In this document: positions 46,873 to 57,228 of the stretch, piece by piece
Numbering within the stretch: position 1 is the first letter of the stretch
How the letters are laid out: every line of letters starts with the position of its first letter
Source of the DNA: Eurosta solidaginis
Lineage: Eukaryota > Arthropoda > Insecta > Diptera > Tephritidae
Direction: 5' to 3'
Assembly (NCBI RefSeq): GCF_040869045.1
Contig: NW_027136910.1
Coordinates: forward strand, 744,001-808,000
Length of the DNA: 64,000 nt
Position numbers and translations under genes: made by a program
The notes under the pieces: model-generated
The model's input: only the letters and a program-made list of their open reading frames with translations
The model's database searches: none
Told to the model about the DNA's origin: nothing

Positions 46873-48051
46873 TAATGGACTAAGCGTTGTGGTTTTGGAG
46901 AGAGATATACCGCATTTAGATGGCAGAGTTTGTTCAACTTTGCCTGTGGGTGGATTGCACCAACAGTTCTATTTACCTGAAAATATAGAAATGTCACTGT
47001 TCGGAGCACAATTTATTATGAATGCAAAAGAGGATCTTGGTATTAATCTCAACTATGACCCACAAGGCTTTCTCACATTGGCATCAAACAAAAATGCTCA
47101 AACTCTAAAAGAAATGGCACTAATCCAAACCGAATTGGGAGCGCGTATTGAATTACTAACGCCAGAACGCCTAAGAGCGAAATTCCCCTGGTTAAAAACT
47201 GAGGACGTAGCACTTAGTTGTCAAGGACTCGAAAAACACGGATGGTTTGATGCAAATAACTTCCTATTAGGACTCAGATTCAAAGCTAAAGAATATGAAG
47301 CTTATTTTTGTAATGCTGAATTAATTGACTTTGAACTCCAAAATCTATCAGATGTTATCGTGGAGGGTGAAAATAAAGCGTCCTCCTACAATGCTTTAGA
47401 CAAGGCAGTCGTTAAAATGCCAGATGGAGATTTGAGGACAATTAAATTCGCAATTTGTGTTATAGCAACCGAAAACAATACGGAAAACACTGCAATACTA
47501 GCAAAAATTGGTAGTGGTTCCGGTGGATTACTACGTACTCCACTGCCCATACAGCGCCGTGAATTCTATGGCTATAGTTTTAATGCCGATTTGGATAGAG
47601 CTGCAAGTTTAAACACGCCATGTATAGTCGATTTCAATGGTACACATTTTCGAAGAGACGGTCTAACTGGTAACTATATAGCAGGATTTAGTACAACTGC
47701 GACATCTGATAGTGAAAGTAAATTAAAAGAAAACGATTTTAAAAATATTATACTACCAAGCTTAATACATAGATTGAAAATGTCGAAGCCGCCTAAATTA
47801 TGGATAGTTGGAAGAGTTCTTTTGACTATAATGTCTATGATGAAAATGGTATTATTGGAGCTCATCCGTACTATGATAATCCTTTTATAGCGACTGCATT
47901 TTCCTGCTTAGGCTTACAACAATCGCCTGCTGTGGGTAGGGCGATTTCAGAATTAATTATAGATGGACAGTTTCGCAAAATAGATTTAACGAGACTTAGT
48001 TTTGATCGAATTATTGTGGATGAGCCAACAGTTGAATATGCTTTTATGTAA
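46873..48051 (+). pseudogene. Foxred1: Foxred1-like oxidoreductase fragment
   Basis: The frame begins LSVVVLERDIPHLDGRV, then LPVGGLHQQFYLPENIEMSL, FNYDPQGFLTLAS-like and KFPWLKTEDVALSCQGLE, GWFDANNFLLGL, following FOXRED1, a mitochondrial FAD-dependent protein needed for respiratory complex I assembly. After LIHRL near 47780 the frame shifts; the continuation (MDSWKSSFDYNVYDENGIIG, HPYYDNPFIATAFSCLGLQQ, SPAVGRAISELIIDGQFR) ends at TAA 48049-48051. A TAA also lies just before MDSW. The N-terminal mitochondrial signal and most of the FAD-binding fold are missing, replaced by the GTCY element. The fragment is intronless as seen. Inactive copy. Confidence 0.88.
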
Positions 48052-48154
48052 CTTGTGTTTATAGCTAAGGCCATATGTATATGCATGCTTGGCAAAAGAT
48101 CTGTTTGTACCTATGTTTAATAGCTTTTAGTCTTATCTGCTATGAATATCTTTT

Positions 48155-48888
48155 AGGATTCGGGGTGCTCCAACATTTGAAAAACCATTCCGAATCTAAA
48201 ATAATCACATTGAAAAATTTCGAGTGCATTTAAGCAACCCTGACGTGCGTTCGCTATTACTGATTGGTGGTGTTAAGTTAGAAACGCAGAAAACTTCACT
48301 ACAACAAGGTGTTCATATTGTAGTCGGTACACCTGGACGGCTTGAAGAGATGATTAGTAGTGGGTTTGTGTCGTTGACACATTGCAGATTCTTTGTTCTG
48401 GATGAAGCGGATGCATTGCTAAAACAGGGTTATACCGATTTAATCGATCGTCTTCACAAGCAAATACCAAAAATTACATCCGATGGGCGTCGTTTACAAA
48501 TGGTTGTCTGCTCGGCTACACTTCATGCATTTGAAGTGAAAAAGATGGCTGATTGTTTAATGCATTTTCCTACATGGGTTGATCTGAAGGGTGAAGATGC
48601 TGTGCCAGAAACTGTACACCACGTTGTGTGTATGGTCGCCCCTCAACAAGATACCACTTGGCATAATCTAAGACAACATATACGCACCGATGGTGTACAT
48701 GCTCGTGATAATGTACAACCACAAAATCCTACACCAGAAACATTATCAGAAGGTGTTAAAAATACTTAAAGGCGAATATTGCATATCTGCAATTGACCAA
48801 CATAAAATGGATCGTGCCATTATCTTTTGTCGCACCAAATTAGATTGTGACAATTTGGAAAAATATTTTAAAACGGGTGGTGGCGATT
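48155..48888 (+). pseudogene. Ddx1: Ddx1 fragment, motifs Ib-III and start of domain 2
   Basis: After an acceptor-like CTTTTAG come RGAPTFEKPF, an in-frame TAA, then HIEKFRVHLSNPDVRSLLLI, VVGTPGRLEEM (motif Ib), FFVLDEADALLKQGY (DEAD box), VVCSATLHAFEVKKM (SAT), FPTWVDLKGEDAVPETVHHV. One extra A in the run 48758-48762 shifts the frame before LKGEYC; the other frame continues [20 protein letters not shown] and ends at TGA after a GTT/TTG-rich microsatellite replaces the next segment. The stop, frameshift and truncation make it a pseudogene. The remaining helicase domain 2 is not in the window. Confidence 0.9.
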
Positions 48889-49055
48889 GATGTTGTTGTT
48901 GTGGTGGCGATTGATGCTGTTGTGGCGGTTGTTGTTGTATCTACCAGTTCTACCCGAAGACAAGCAACCCGATGATTGGAATTAATTTATGATGGTAAGT
49001 AGGTAGTAACGATAGCTAAAATCACCTTAATTTCAAAATCAGTTAATTTAACAGG

Positions 49056-49168
49056 TGGAACAACGTTGACAAAACAACTACCTCAAATGCTACTACAGCC
49101 AAACCACAGGAACGTGCAGAACCTGCGCACCACATGACGGAGATTGATACGCCAAACGGATTTAAAGG
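49056..49168 (+). other. Candidate 113-bp exon, gene unknown
   Basis: The segment is bounded by TTTAACAG on the left and AAAG-GTATGA on the right and is open in a frame reading WNNVDKTTTSNATTAKPQER, then MTEIDTPNGFK. Composition and splice-like borders suggest an exon of a captured host gene, perhaps linked to the Ddx1/Foxred1 fragments just upstream. No family recognised. Confidence 0.35.
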
Positions 49169-49783
49169 TATGATGGTAAACTATATTACGTTAAGGTAAT
49201 AAAATATTAGCAGCCCAATTCCCTTCTCCCATTCCTCGTATTCTAAATAAAAATTCCTTGTGAGTTTTTTTTCACTTCTCCCTTTCCTCCTATTCTGAAC
49301 AATGTTCGAAAAAGAGGAAACCAGTTATGGGAGAAGAGTAGGTATTATGAATGTGAGGGAGAGGGATATTTCCTTGCCATCATAGGAGTTTTTCCACGAG
49401 TTAAAGGGAATGCATCAAAATAGTTAAAGGAAATTGGTTCTTTTAAGAAAGAACACTTAATTGTTCGCAACAATCATTAGACCTTACAAAAATTTTTTTT
49501 TTTTTTTTTTAACAAAATAAGAAATGCGCAATGAGATTTCAATTGACAAAACAGCTGACTTCGAAATTCCTATTCCCCAATTTTTCTTCTCCCTAGGAGA
49601 AAAGAATTGGAGGAATTTTTCCGCGGGAATATTTAGAATTGGTATGTAGATGTTTTAAGACAAAAGCATGATTATTGATTCACTGGTATTCTGTGGCAGA
49701 TAGCGGATCTGCGGTAGGGTTCTGTTGGCCTCGTTCGGGGTGAACGAGAGCTGGGTTACGGGGTTTGTTAGAGCGGTTGGGAG
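49169..49783. other. Non-coding; possible MITE
   Basis: Sequences such as CCCAATTCCCTTCTCCCATT (about 49215) and the reverse-oriented GAGAAAAGAATTGGAGGAAT (about 49598) suggest a diverged inverted-repeat element of about 400 bp with an internal T18 run. The last about 100 bases belong to the BEL element's 3' internal region. No LTR is recognised here. Confidence 0.4.
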
Positions 49784-51545
49784 TTACAAGTCTCCCTCAC
49801 CCTCACTGGAGGGTGGCAGTAGGACCAATTTCGTGATTGGTCTGGTGGTTTGTCCCCTTGCCGTATCCAGTTCGACGACTCGAACTCGGTTATCGGGGCC
49901 ATAATGGAGGTTGGCTATCCGACCAAGTCTCCATTCGTTGGGGGGCAGATTGTCCTCTTTAATGACGACTAAGTCTCCCTGTTTGAGATTCGATTGTGGA
50001 TGCTTCCACTTCACGCGCTTCTGTAGTTCGGTGAGATACTCCGTTTTCCACCGCTTGCAGAAGGTTTGATGCAGCGCCTTAAGTTTTTCCCATCGATTGA
50101 CGAGCGAAGCGCGATTCTCGCTGACGTCAATCTCGGGTGGCGCTAGTAGGTGGCCCCCGACTAGGAAGTGCCCGGGGGTGAGTGGCTCCAGGTTAGACGG
50201 GTCATTTGAAGATGGGCTCAGGGGTCGGGAGTTGAGACAGGATTCAATCCTACACAGGAGGGTGCTAAACTCCTCGAGAGTAAATTTATGATCCGATGCG
50301 ATCTTTTTGAAATGGGTTTTGAAACTCTTGACTCCCGCTTCCCACAGTCCGCCCATATGAGGAGCAGCTGCTGGTATGAAATGCCATGTAAGGGTTTGGT
50401 GGGCATATTTAGAGAGGGTTTGGTTGCGCGCATCAACGAGGAATGCCTTGACCTCTGAGCGGAGAGCCCTCGACACACCGACAAAGTTCGTTCCGTTGTC
50501 GGAATAGAGGTTTTTCGGGCATCCTCGTCTGGAGACAAACCGACTAAATACTGCTAGAAACGCGGCGGTGCTGAGGTCGCTAGTCGCCTCTAAGTCGATC
50601 GCCTTAGTCGCAAAGCAGACGAATAGGCAGACGTAACCCTTAGACATGCGGCATCCTCGTCCGCTGTAAGACTTTATGTCAAACGGTCCCGCGAAATCCA
50701 CCCCGGTGTTGGTAAATGCCCTGCTAAAGGTAGTGCGTTCCGCAGGGAGGGTTCCCATGAGTTGCGTCAGGGAACGTTTGCGGAATAGCGTACAGGCCTT
50801 GCAGTTGTGTATGATGGATCGGATCATGTTTTTGACCCGAGGTATCCAATACTGCGTGCGTAGGAGCCGCAGCATTAGTTGGTTTCCGCCATGTATGGAA
50901 ATGGTGTGGACAAACTGGACCAGGAGACGGGTGAGTCGGCAGGCGTAAGGGAGGATTATCGGGTGACGCTCGTCGACGGGAACGTCCCTGGATGCGTTGA
51001 GGCGACCCCCCACCCGAAGGACATTATCTTCGTCGATAAAGGGGTTTAAAGAGAGAATCTCGCTTTTGGTCGCGATGGGTTTCCTAGTTCTCAGAGAGCT
51101 TATTTCTTCGGCATAATGGTTGGTTTGGGATATCCTTATGAGGCGGCTAGTCGTAGCCTTGATTTCGTCGGGCGAGATCTGGTGAGACTCTGCCTTAAAG
51201 GACATTTTAGTTTTTGGACGTGTTCTATTCGAGAATCGTATAATGTAGGAGATAACCCGCAACGCTCTTGATAGATCGGAAAACCGATCAAGAATATCCT
51301 CGCTATTGTTGATGTTCGTTGCTACATGCACTTGTACTCGTTTTTCTTCGATGTTTGTGTGGTACTCCTGTTCGCTTTGAGATGGCCATTCCGCTTTGCC
51401 TTCTTGCAGCCAAGAAGGTCCCTGCCACCACAAAGAGTTGTCGACTAGGTCCGTGGCTGGAAGTCCTCTGCTGGCTAAGTCCGCTGGATTTGATGCGGAC
51501 TCGACATGATGCCATGCTTTAGTTCCTACCTTCTCGACGATTTTC
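49784..51545 (-). CDS. BEL/Pao integrase, C-terminal pol
   Basis: The long frame (549 codons from the first Met at 51433) reads HHVESASNPADLASRG upstream of the Met, then WWQGPSWLQEGKAEWP. A zinc-binding HHCC is visible in HTISIHGGNQLMLRLL to CKACTLFRKR. The catalytic D,D,E lie in GVDFAGPFDIKS, YSDNGTNFVGVSR and GLWEAGVKSFKTH. The C-terminus has LKQGDLVVIKEDNLPPNEW and RVRVVELDTARGQTTRPITK as in BEL elements. No break from about 51540 to the stop. The domain joins double-stranded cDNA into the genome; it is broken only upstream, between RNase H and this part. Confidence 0.88.
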
Positions 51546-51773
51546 GTTACCCTGTGAGCTACAAATGTTTACCAGGAACACGGGGGTATTCGAATCCATG
51601 CGAGGACGATGGTCGAATCTGTCCATAGGTGCATGTTAAATGTGCCTAAGTTCAGGTTCTCCATCACATTTTCCAAAGTTTCAGCCAGCAAGACGGCACC
51701 GCATAACTCCAATCTGGGTAGTGGAAATTGTTTTTACTGGTGCCACCCTCGTTTTCGCCATGAGTAGACTAAC

Positions 51774-52961
51774 TTATGCCCTATCGTTGATCTTAGCTCG
51801 CACGTAAACCGTAGCCGCGTAGGCTTTTTCGGACGCGTCACAGAAGCCGTGAATTTCTATATCGTTGGTTGGGGTGAAGTGCACCCACCGAGGTATACGA
51901 ATCCGGTTAATGGCGGGGTACTCCTGCATAAAGGTTTGCCACCGATCTAAAGTGATTGTGGATACCGGTTCATCCCAATCCGTCCCCTCCAGCCAAATGT
52001 TCTGCATTAATATCTTAGCTACGATGATAACTGGAGCAAGCCAGCCTAACGGGTCGAAGAGTTTGGCGATGGCCGATAGGATCGCCCTTTTTGTTAAGAT
52101 GTCTTGGTTTTCGATTGGTTTCGCTGTGAAATAGAAATAGTCGGAATGCGCGTTCCAACGGATGCCTAGGGTTTTTACCATGCTCGCGTCCTCGAATTCC
52201 AGAAAGTCTTCCGTAAGCCTGTGAGGTTTGGGTATGCCCTGTAGTATCCTACTGCAGTTAGATGTCCACTTTCGCAGAGGGAATCCTGCTGACTTTAATG
52301 CAGCTGTGATTTCATCGCGGGCCGCGATTGCTGCTTCGATGCTATGTCCCCCTGCAAGGACGTCATCGACGTACATACTGTTTCGCAAGATATGCGCTGC
52401 GGTTGGCAGAGACGCCTCGACGTCATCAGCAAGTTGATGTAGGGTTCTGATCGCTAGATAGGGGGCACAGTTTACCCCAAAGGTTACCGTGTTGAGCTCA
52501 AACACGCTGACAGGGTCCTCTGCTTGGAGTCGAAAAACTATTCTTTGGTATTGGGTTTGATTTTCCTTTACCCAAATTTGCCTGTACATCTTCTCAATGT
52601 CGCTATTGAAGACGTACTTGTAGAATCTCCATCGGAGGAGCAGTATTGTTAAGTCGGATTGCAGTACTGGGCCGGTGTGTAGAACCTCGTTCAGGCTTAT
52701 GCCATTGGATGTCGGGCACGACGCGTTGAATACGACCCTTACTTTAGTCGTTGTGCTTTCTTCTTTGATCACCGCATGATGCGGTAAGAAATAGCAATCA
52801 GTTGATTGTGGTGGTACTACGGTGTGCACCTTAGTCATGTGCCCTAACGTGACATATTCTGTCAGTACCCTATTGTATTCCATCTGTAGGGCCGGGGTCT
52901 TGGCTAGGCGCGTCTCGTTCCGATAGAACTGAGAGCAGACGCTCTTGAGAGATGGGCCCAA
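51774..52961 (-). pseudogene. BEL/Pao reverse transcriptase and RNase H start
   Basis: The frame contains ALQMEYNRVLTEYVTLGHM, YFLPHHAVIKEESTTTKVR, VVFNASCPTSNGISLNEVLH, VFNSDIEKMYRQIWV and the catalytic MYVDDVLAGGHS, with PLRKWTSN further on. RNase H begins with IEIHGFCDASEKAYAA and runs into KINDRA and TAA (51774-51776). The same frame resumes as LLMAKTRVAPVKT before a frameshift near 51730, so the Met at 52961 is not the real start and the TAA is a mutation. Confidence 0.85.
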
Positions 52962-53074
52962 ACAGACGGTTTTTGGGAAGCTTTGTTTGAATGGAAGGGC
53001 GACAGTATATCTTCCATCTGAATTCCTTTCCGTTGTGTTTTTATATAGTGCCTCGCAATAGGCATTATCTTCGG

Positions 53075-55009
53075 TCAGGGCCTTTTTGTAGGTACGTTTT
53101 CAAGTTCCCAGAAAGCGGCTAGCTGCTTGTCTAGGCTAATTTCATTGAAAAAGGATACTCGTGTATTGGTTGGGTGAGGTGCATCTGCACGACCGGTTAA
53201 AATCCAACCGAAGACGGTTTCTTGGGCGAGAAGCGTATTTAGGACGTTCTTCCGTATACCGTTTAGTATGATCTGGGGATAAATATCGCCTCCAAGTATG
53301 AGGTCGACTGGTTCATTAATGAAGAACCTCTTATCCGCCAGAATCAGATCAGGGAATGCTTGCCGAGTCGTTGCGCTCACTTGGCAAGTCGGAAGGTCCC
53401 CTGTTAATTGAGGCAGGACTAGGGCCACTGTATGGATGCTTACTAAGGGGTCTGTAAGCGAGCCTAAGTTAATTGAGCATGATTCCTTTACCTGTGCAGA
53501 TGGTGTATTATTTATTCCTGACACCTGCACATGCAAACGTTTGGACGGAAGGTTTATTCGCTTCTTTAGTCTTTCAGTTATGAAAGAGCATTCGGACCCA
53601 GAGTCTATCAGCGCTCTGGCGAAAAATTTCACCCCGTTGTACATCATATGAACCCGCGCTGTTCCTAATAACACCCCTTTAGTGGTGTTAGCATGACACG
53701 AAGAGACGTTATTAGTATTATCTTGCCTTTTTTCAGACTCCATCCTTGCCCTAGCCTGCTGTAAGGTTGAATTGTCGGTGGCGTTTTGAGTCCACCTTTG
53801 AGGAGTTGTCTTTGGTTGTGCTGTCGGAAGATGGAGCAAGGTGTTGTGGCTTGCGTGGCACGTGCTGCAATTGAATTGGCTAGTGCATCGTGTCACGGTG
53901 TGTCCACCCGACAGACAATTCAGACAATAACTATTGTTTTTGATAAATTCGATTTTGCCTGACGTGGACAACCTACGGAATTTTTGGCAATTTCGTAATT
54001 TGTGCTCCGTACTGTTGCACATCTTACATGCCGACTTTGGTACGCTTGCTTGGTAAACCCCAAGTTTCGTAGAATTTTCCCTAGAATTCGAACTCTGACT
54101 TTTGGGTGTTTTTGTTGTTTTATTACCCCTCAGATCGGAAACCGTCTCCAATGTCTGGAAGCGATTGGACAGGAATTTGTCCATATCCTCCCATTTCGGG
54201 ATATCTGTCTTCCGTTCTACGGTCTGTTCCCAAAGAGCCAACGTAGATTCAGGGAGTTTTGTGGAGCATAAGTAAGTTATGATTGCGTCCCAATTTGTGA
54301 TGTCAATATTATGACATTGTAGCGCAGAAATGCAATTGTTGATCTCACGTTGCAATTTTTTAATTGATGTTCCACACTCCTGCTCGACTGCCGTCAGATT
54401 AAATAAAAGTTTTAATTGTGTGTTGACGAGGATACGTTTATTTTCGTACCTGTCGCTTAGATTCTTCCAGGCGGTTGCAAAACCCTCGTTTGTTAATGAG
54501 CACCTGCCCACTATTTCTTTTGCCTGCCCTTGCGTTTTTTGCTTCAAATAGTATAATTTCTCGACATCTTTCAGATCGGTATTGTGGATGTATATCGCCG
54601 TGAACATATCTCGAAAAGCTGGCCAGGAGAGGTAGTCGCCTTTAAATACATCGGTGTCACACGGCGGCAGCCGCATTTTATGTCCACGGCGCGAGGAGTC
54701 TTCCTCCTTTGCTTCATCTTTCGCCGGCTGTGGGGTGATAGCTTCGGCTTCAGCCGCCACAGCAGACATGCATTGCAGGTAGCATGCAAAGCAACTTTTA
54801 TTTTTCTTTCTTAATGAGCTGAGCTCGTCTTTGGACAGTTCAGAATTGCTGAGAAGACTTTCATATGTGGACTTGGTCTTCTTCCATAGTGCCCTTAGCT
54901 CCTCTTGCAGTAGTGCAAGGGTGTGCTTGTTCCGGGATTCGGACGGGGTGCAGTTGAACTCTTGTTCAAACTCCACTATGGAATCAGCCAATCTAATATA
55001 AGTCTCCAT
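53075..55009 (-). CDS. BEL/Pao gag with protease
   Basis: This is a 644-codon intact frame starting METYIRLADSIVEFEQEF. The capsid-like part has LPPCDTDVFKGDYLSWPAFR and LYYLKQKTQGQAKEIVGRCS, the block typical of BEL gag (PF03564-like). Knuckle-like clusters follow (CKMCNSTEHKLRNCQKFRRL, YCLNCLSGGHTVTRC, CSTCHASHNTLLHLP), and then a retropepsin with ARALIDSGSECSFITERL, so the DSG active site is kept. It ends at TGA after PTKRP, where a T-run (53083-53087, A-run on the coding strand) appears to have shifted the frame; the next frame reads KALTEDNAYCEALYK into pol. BEL elements normally encode one gag-pol polyprotein, so this is probably a slippage mutation. Confidence 0.88.
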   Translation of the reverse strand: METYIRLADSIVEFEQEFNCTPSESRNKHTLALLQEELRALWKKTKSTYESLLSNSELSKDELSSLRKKNKSCFACYLQCMSAVAAEAEAITPQPAKDEAKEEDSSRRGHKMRLPPCDTDVFKGDYLSWPAFRDMFTAIYIHNTDLKDVEKLYYLKQKTQGQAKEIVGRCSLTNEGFATAWKNLSDRYENKRILVNTQLKLLFNLTAVEQECGTSIKKLQREINNCISALQCHNIDITNWDAIITYLCSTKLPESTLALWEQTVERKTDIPKWEDMDKFLSNRFQTLETVSDLRGNKTTKTPKSQSSNSRENSTKLGVYQASVPKSACKMCNSTEHKLRNCQKFRRLSTSGKIEFIKNNSYCLNCLSGGHTVTRCTSQFNCSTCHASHNTLLHLPTAQPKTTPQRWTQNATDNSTLQQARARMESEKRQDNTNNVSSCHANTTKGVLLGTARVHMMYNGVKFFARALIDSGSECSFITERLKKRINLPSKRLHVQVSGINNTPSAQVKESCSINLGSLTDPLVSIHTVALVLPQLTGDLPTCQVSATTRQAFPDLILADKRFFINEPVDLILGGDIYPQIILNGIRKNVLNTLLAQETVFGWILTGRADAPHPTNTRVSFFNEISLDKQLAAFWELENVPTKRP

Positions 55010-56520
55010 TGATTTTATTAATTTGAATATTTTGTCTCTTTGAAGGTGTCGAGCTCGGAGGTAAACGACTTAGTGGCTTTGGTGTAAATGCAACCACAAC
55101 AAAAAATTATAAGAGTGTTTTCGTTTTTGCTGTGATTGCGCTGTATAAGTAAAAGCTTTAGGAACACACGAATTCTGATTGAATGTGTTAACACAGATAG
55201 CAATCTTATGTGAATAGTGCTAAGCAAAAATTTAATCAAATGTAAATTATGCCGTGTATGTAATGTGGCCGGTGATATGAACCACTTATAGAAGTCCTCA
55301 CGAGGATTGTGCAAGCCACAGATAGAAATCCTGACGAGGATTTAATGTGTATGCAGTGATATGGAAATAAACACAGATAGAAATCCTGACGAGGATTTAG
55401 TGTGTATAAAATGATATAAATGTAGTGATATGCAGCACAGATAGAAATCCTGAGGTTCTAGTCGGTGCAAAGTGATATTAAGCACGGATAGAAGTCCTGA
55501 AAGGATTTAATGTGTCTACAGTGATATGCAATGCAGAGAAGAGAATCGTCTGCAAATATTTAATGTGTCTTAACAGGTGTGTTGGACACAGATAGAAATA
55601 TTTTGAAACTTAGCGTGTTTAAAAAAAATTAAAAACGCAGATGGTAATCCCAATGTGGATATAGTGTAAAATGTGAACCACAGATAAAAAATCCCAATGA
55701 GGATTTAATGTGGAACACAGATAGAAATCCTGACGAGGATTAAATGTGTATACAAAAGGGTGTTATGTGAACGTTGATGAGTATCGCCGAGTAGCCAACC
55801 AGGGTATCTTTCCCAATATAAATAAGAAAATAAATGTGTGTATCCAACTTAATGTGGACAACTGCACTTTTAATTATTTATTATAAAAACGCTGAAAACA
55901 TACAGCTATATAATATAAAAACGATCAGTATAAAATTGTGTTTGTGACCAATTGTGATGAGCCACTAGCCACCCAACGTAGTGATACTTTTTGGCTTTTG
56001 GTAATATTTCAGCTCGCAAACTGATTACCAAAGTGAATTCTGTGATAGACAAGCTAAGGCTATCAACCAAGTGAAATTATGGTTCCTGACTGGGAAGTTT
56101 GTCAATGTATGTGACGATGAGGGGGTACAACACAGTGCAGTGATGAGTGTGAAAAAAAACTAAAAAAAATTCACTGACTGTCTGCCTTGAGCGGTGTCGA
56201 GTAACCCTTACCACTGGTGGGGGGAATTACCCGATCGTCAAAAGGCGTTGTGTGCTTAAAAAACACGAAATTTAGCAATTTCACTTGCTTTGCCTTGCAT
56301 CAATCACAGAGTGCACTTTTTTACGTGAATCACGTACATAAAAAAGGTTTGTGAAACCAAGCAACCACGTACGTACCTTAAGTTTTTATGTGTGATGTGA
56401 AGTGATGATAATGTGTTTTCGATGTGATGCGAATGGACTGTATGAGTGATTGCGATATAACGATGATGTGATGAATGTACTGTATGCGATAATAATGGAC
56501 TGTGGCTGTTGAATGTGATG
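55010..56520. other. BEL 5' region with ~55-65 bp tandem repeats
   Basis: From 55268 to 55745 units such as ACAGATAGAAATCCTGACGA followed by GGATTTAATGTGT recur about eight times at 55-65 bp spacing (for example 55317, 55372, 55437). This lies upstream of gag and may be part of the 5' LTR or leader. The rest has no coding content or clear LTR border. Confidence 0.55.
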
Positions 56521-56715
56521 TGATTAACTGTGGGCTTTTACCAACTTTGGATACAGTCAACCCCGGCACGTTACTGCAAGACTCGGAAGGCTCTCCTCTT
56601 CCTTCTAGTCTCAAAAAGTGGATCGCCAATTATCTATGTGGTCGACAGGCATCGATGCAATTCAGGAACGTAACCTAAACCCAGAAGAATAAAACAAGGG
56701 GTACACCAGGGAGAA
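56520..56715 (+). pseudogene. Jockey-like RT palm fragment
   Basis: The plus frame reads LPTLDTVNPGTLLQDSEGSP, LPSSLKKWIANYLCGRQASM, QFRNVT, then a TAA and KTRGTPGR. It corresponds to the F-D-x-V-N-H to GVPQG stretch of Jockey-type RTs. Only about 190 bases survive. After GTPG the match stops, just before the X2 right end. Confidence 0.7.
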
Positions 56716-57228
56716 AGCTCGGCTATTCGCCTGTCTGGTTGGAGGAGACTGAAGTGGAACACTCAGGCATATCACTTTTCACAAAATCAGTAATATGTTT
56801 GTCTTTTTATAAAAATTTATTTTTCCATGTTCACAAATAAATCGATCTGCTTATTATTATTTACAATCACTGCACATAAAAATATTAGCAAGCAATCAAT
56901 TTAACAAACAAGCGATTTAATTATTTGTTTACACTGTTTTCTTTATTTATTTTTGTCAGGTGTTTCCCTGCAATATTGCCAGGTCGTTAAAATGATGTTA
57001 TTCCGAAAAAATTGCACTGCAAACTTTTCCGAAATAACAAAAGTAATAAGTGGCTATACTGGCTACGTATTGGGCTTGACAGTCTCAGTGAATACGCAGT
57101 GAATACGTAGTGACTACGTAAGAGAACGAACGCGAATACGTAAGAAGTTACAAAATACGAATTCCGAGTGAATGTGAATGTGAGTGAATGCGACGCAAAC
57201 ATTCATGGTGACATACATAATAAGGGCA

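Larger units (their letters stand above)
49784..55009 (-). mobile_element. BEL/Pao LTR retrotransposon, internal region
   Basis: On the minus strand the order is gag (55009), protease, RT, RNase H and integrase (to 49784), the BEL/Pao arrangement. All domains are present, with a few breaks. LTRs could not be identified on either side; upstream sequence 55010-56520 is non-coding with short tandem repeats. It lies inside X2 next to the Ddx1/Foxred1 remnants. Confidence 0.88.
31664..57228. mobile_element. Element X2: PIF/Harbinger with large nested interior
   Basis: The left end TGGCGTTATTATGTATAACG and right end TACATAATAAGGGCA match the X1 ends over about 240 bp each. The flanking triplets are TAA (31661-31663) and TTA (57229-57231), both TWA but not identical. 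A Harbinger Myb-like gene and a DDE transposase gene lie just inside the left end, so X2 is probably the autonomous type and X1 its deletion derivative. The rest (about 38.6-56.7 kb) consists of other insertions and host gene fragments. The two ends might instead derive from different copies. Confidence 0.6.

Noticed and set aside
49784..56520. Endogenous retrovirus with an envelope gene
   Set aside because: Domain order and motifs fit a BEL/Pao retrotransposon, and no envelope-like frame lies between integrase and the 3' end.
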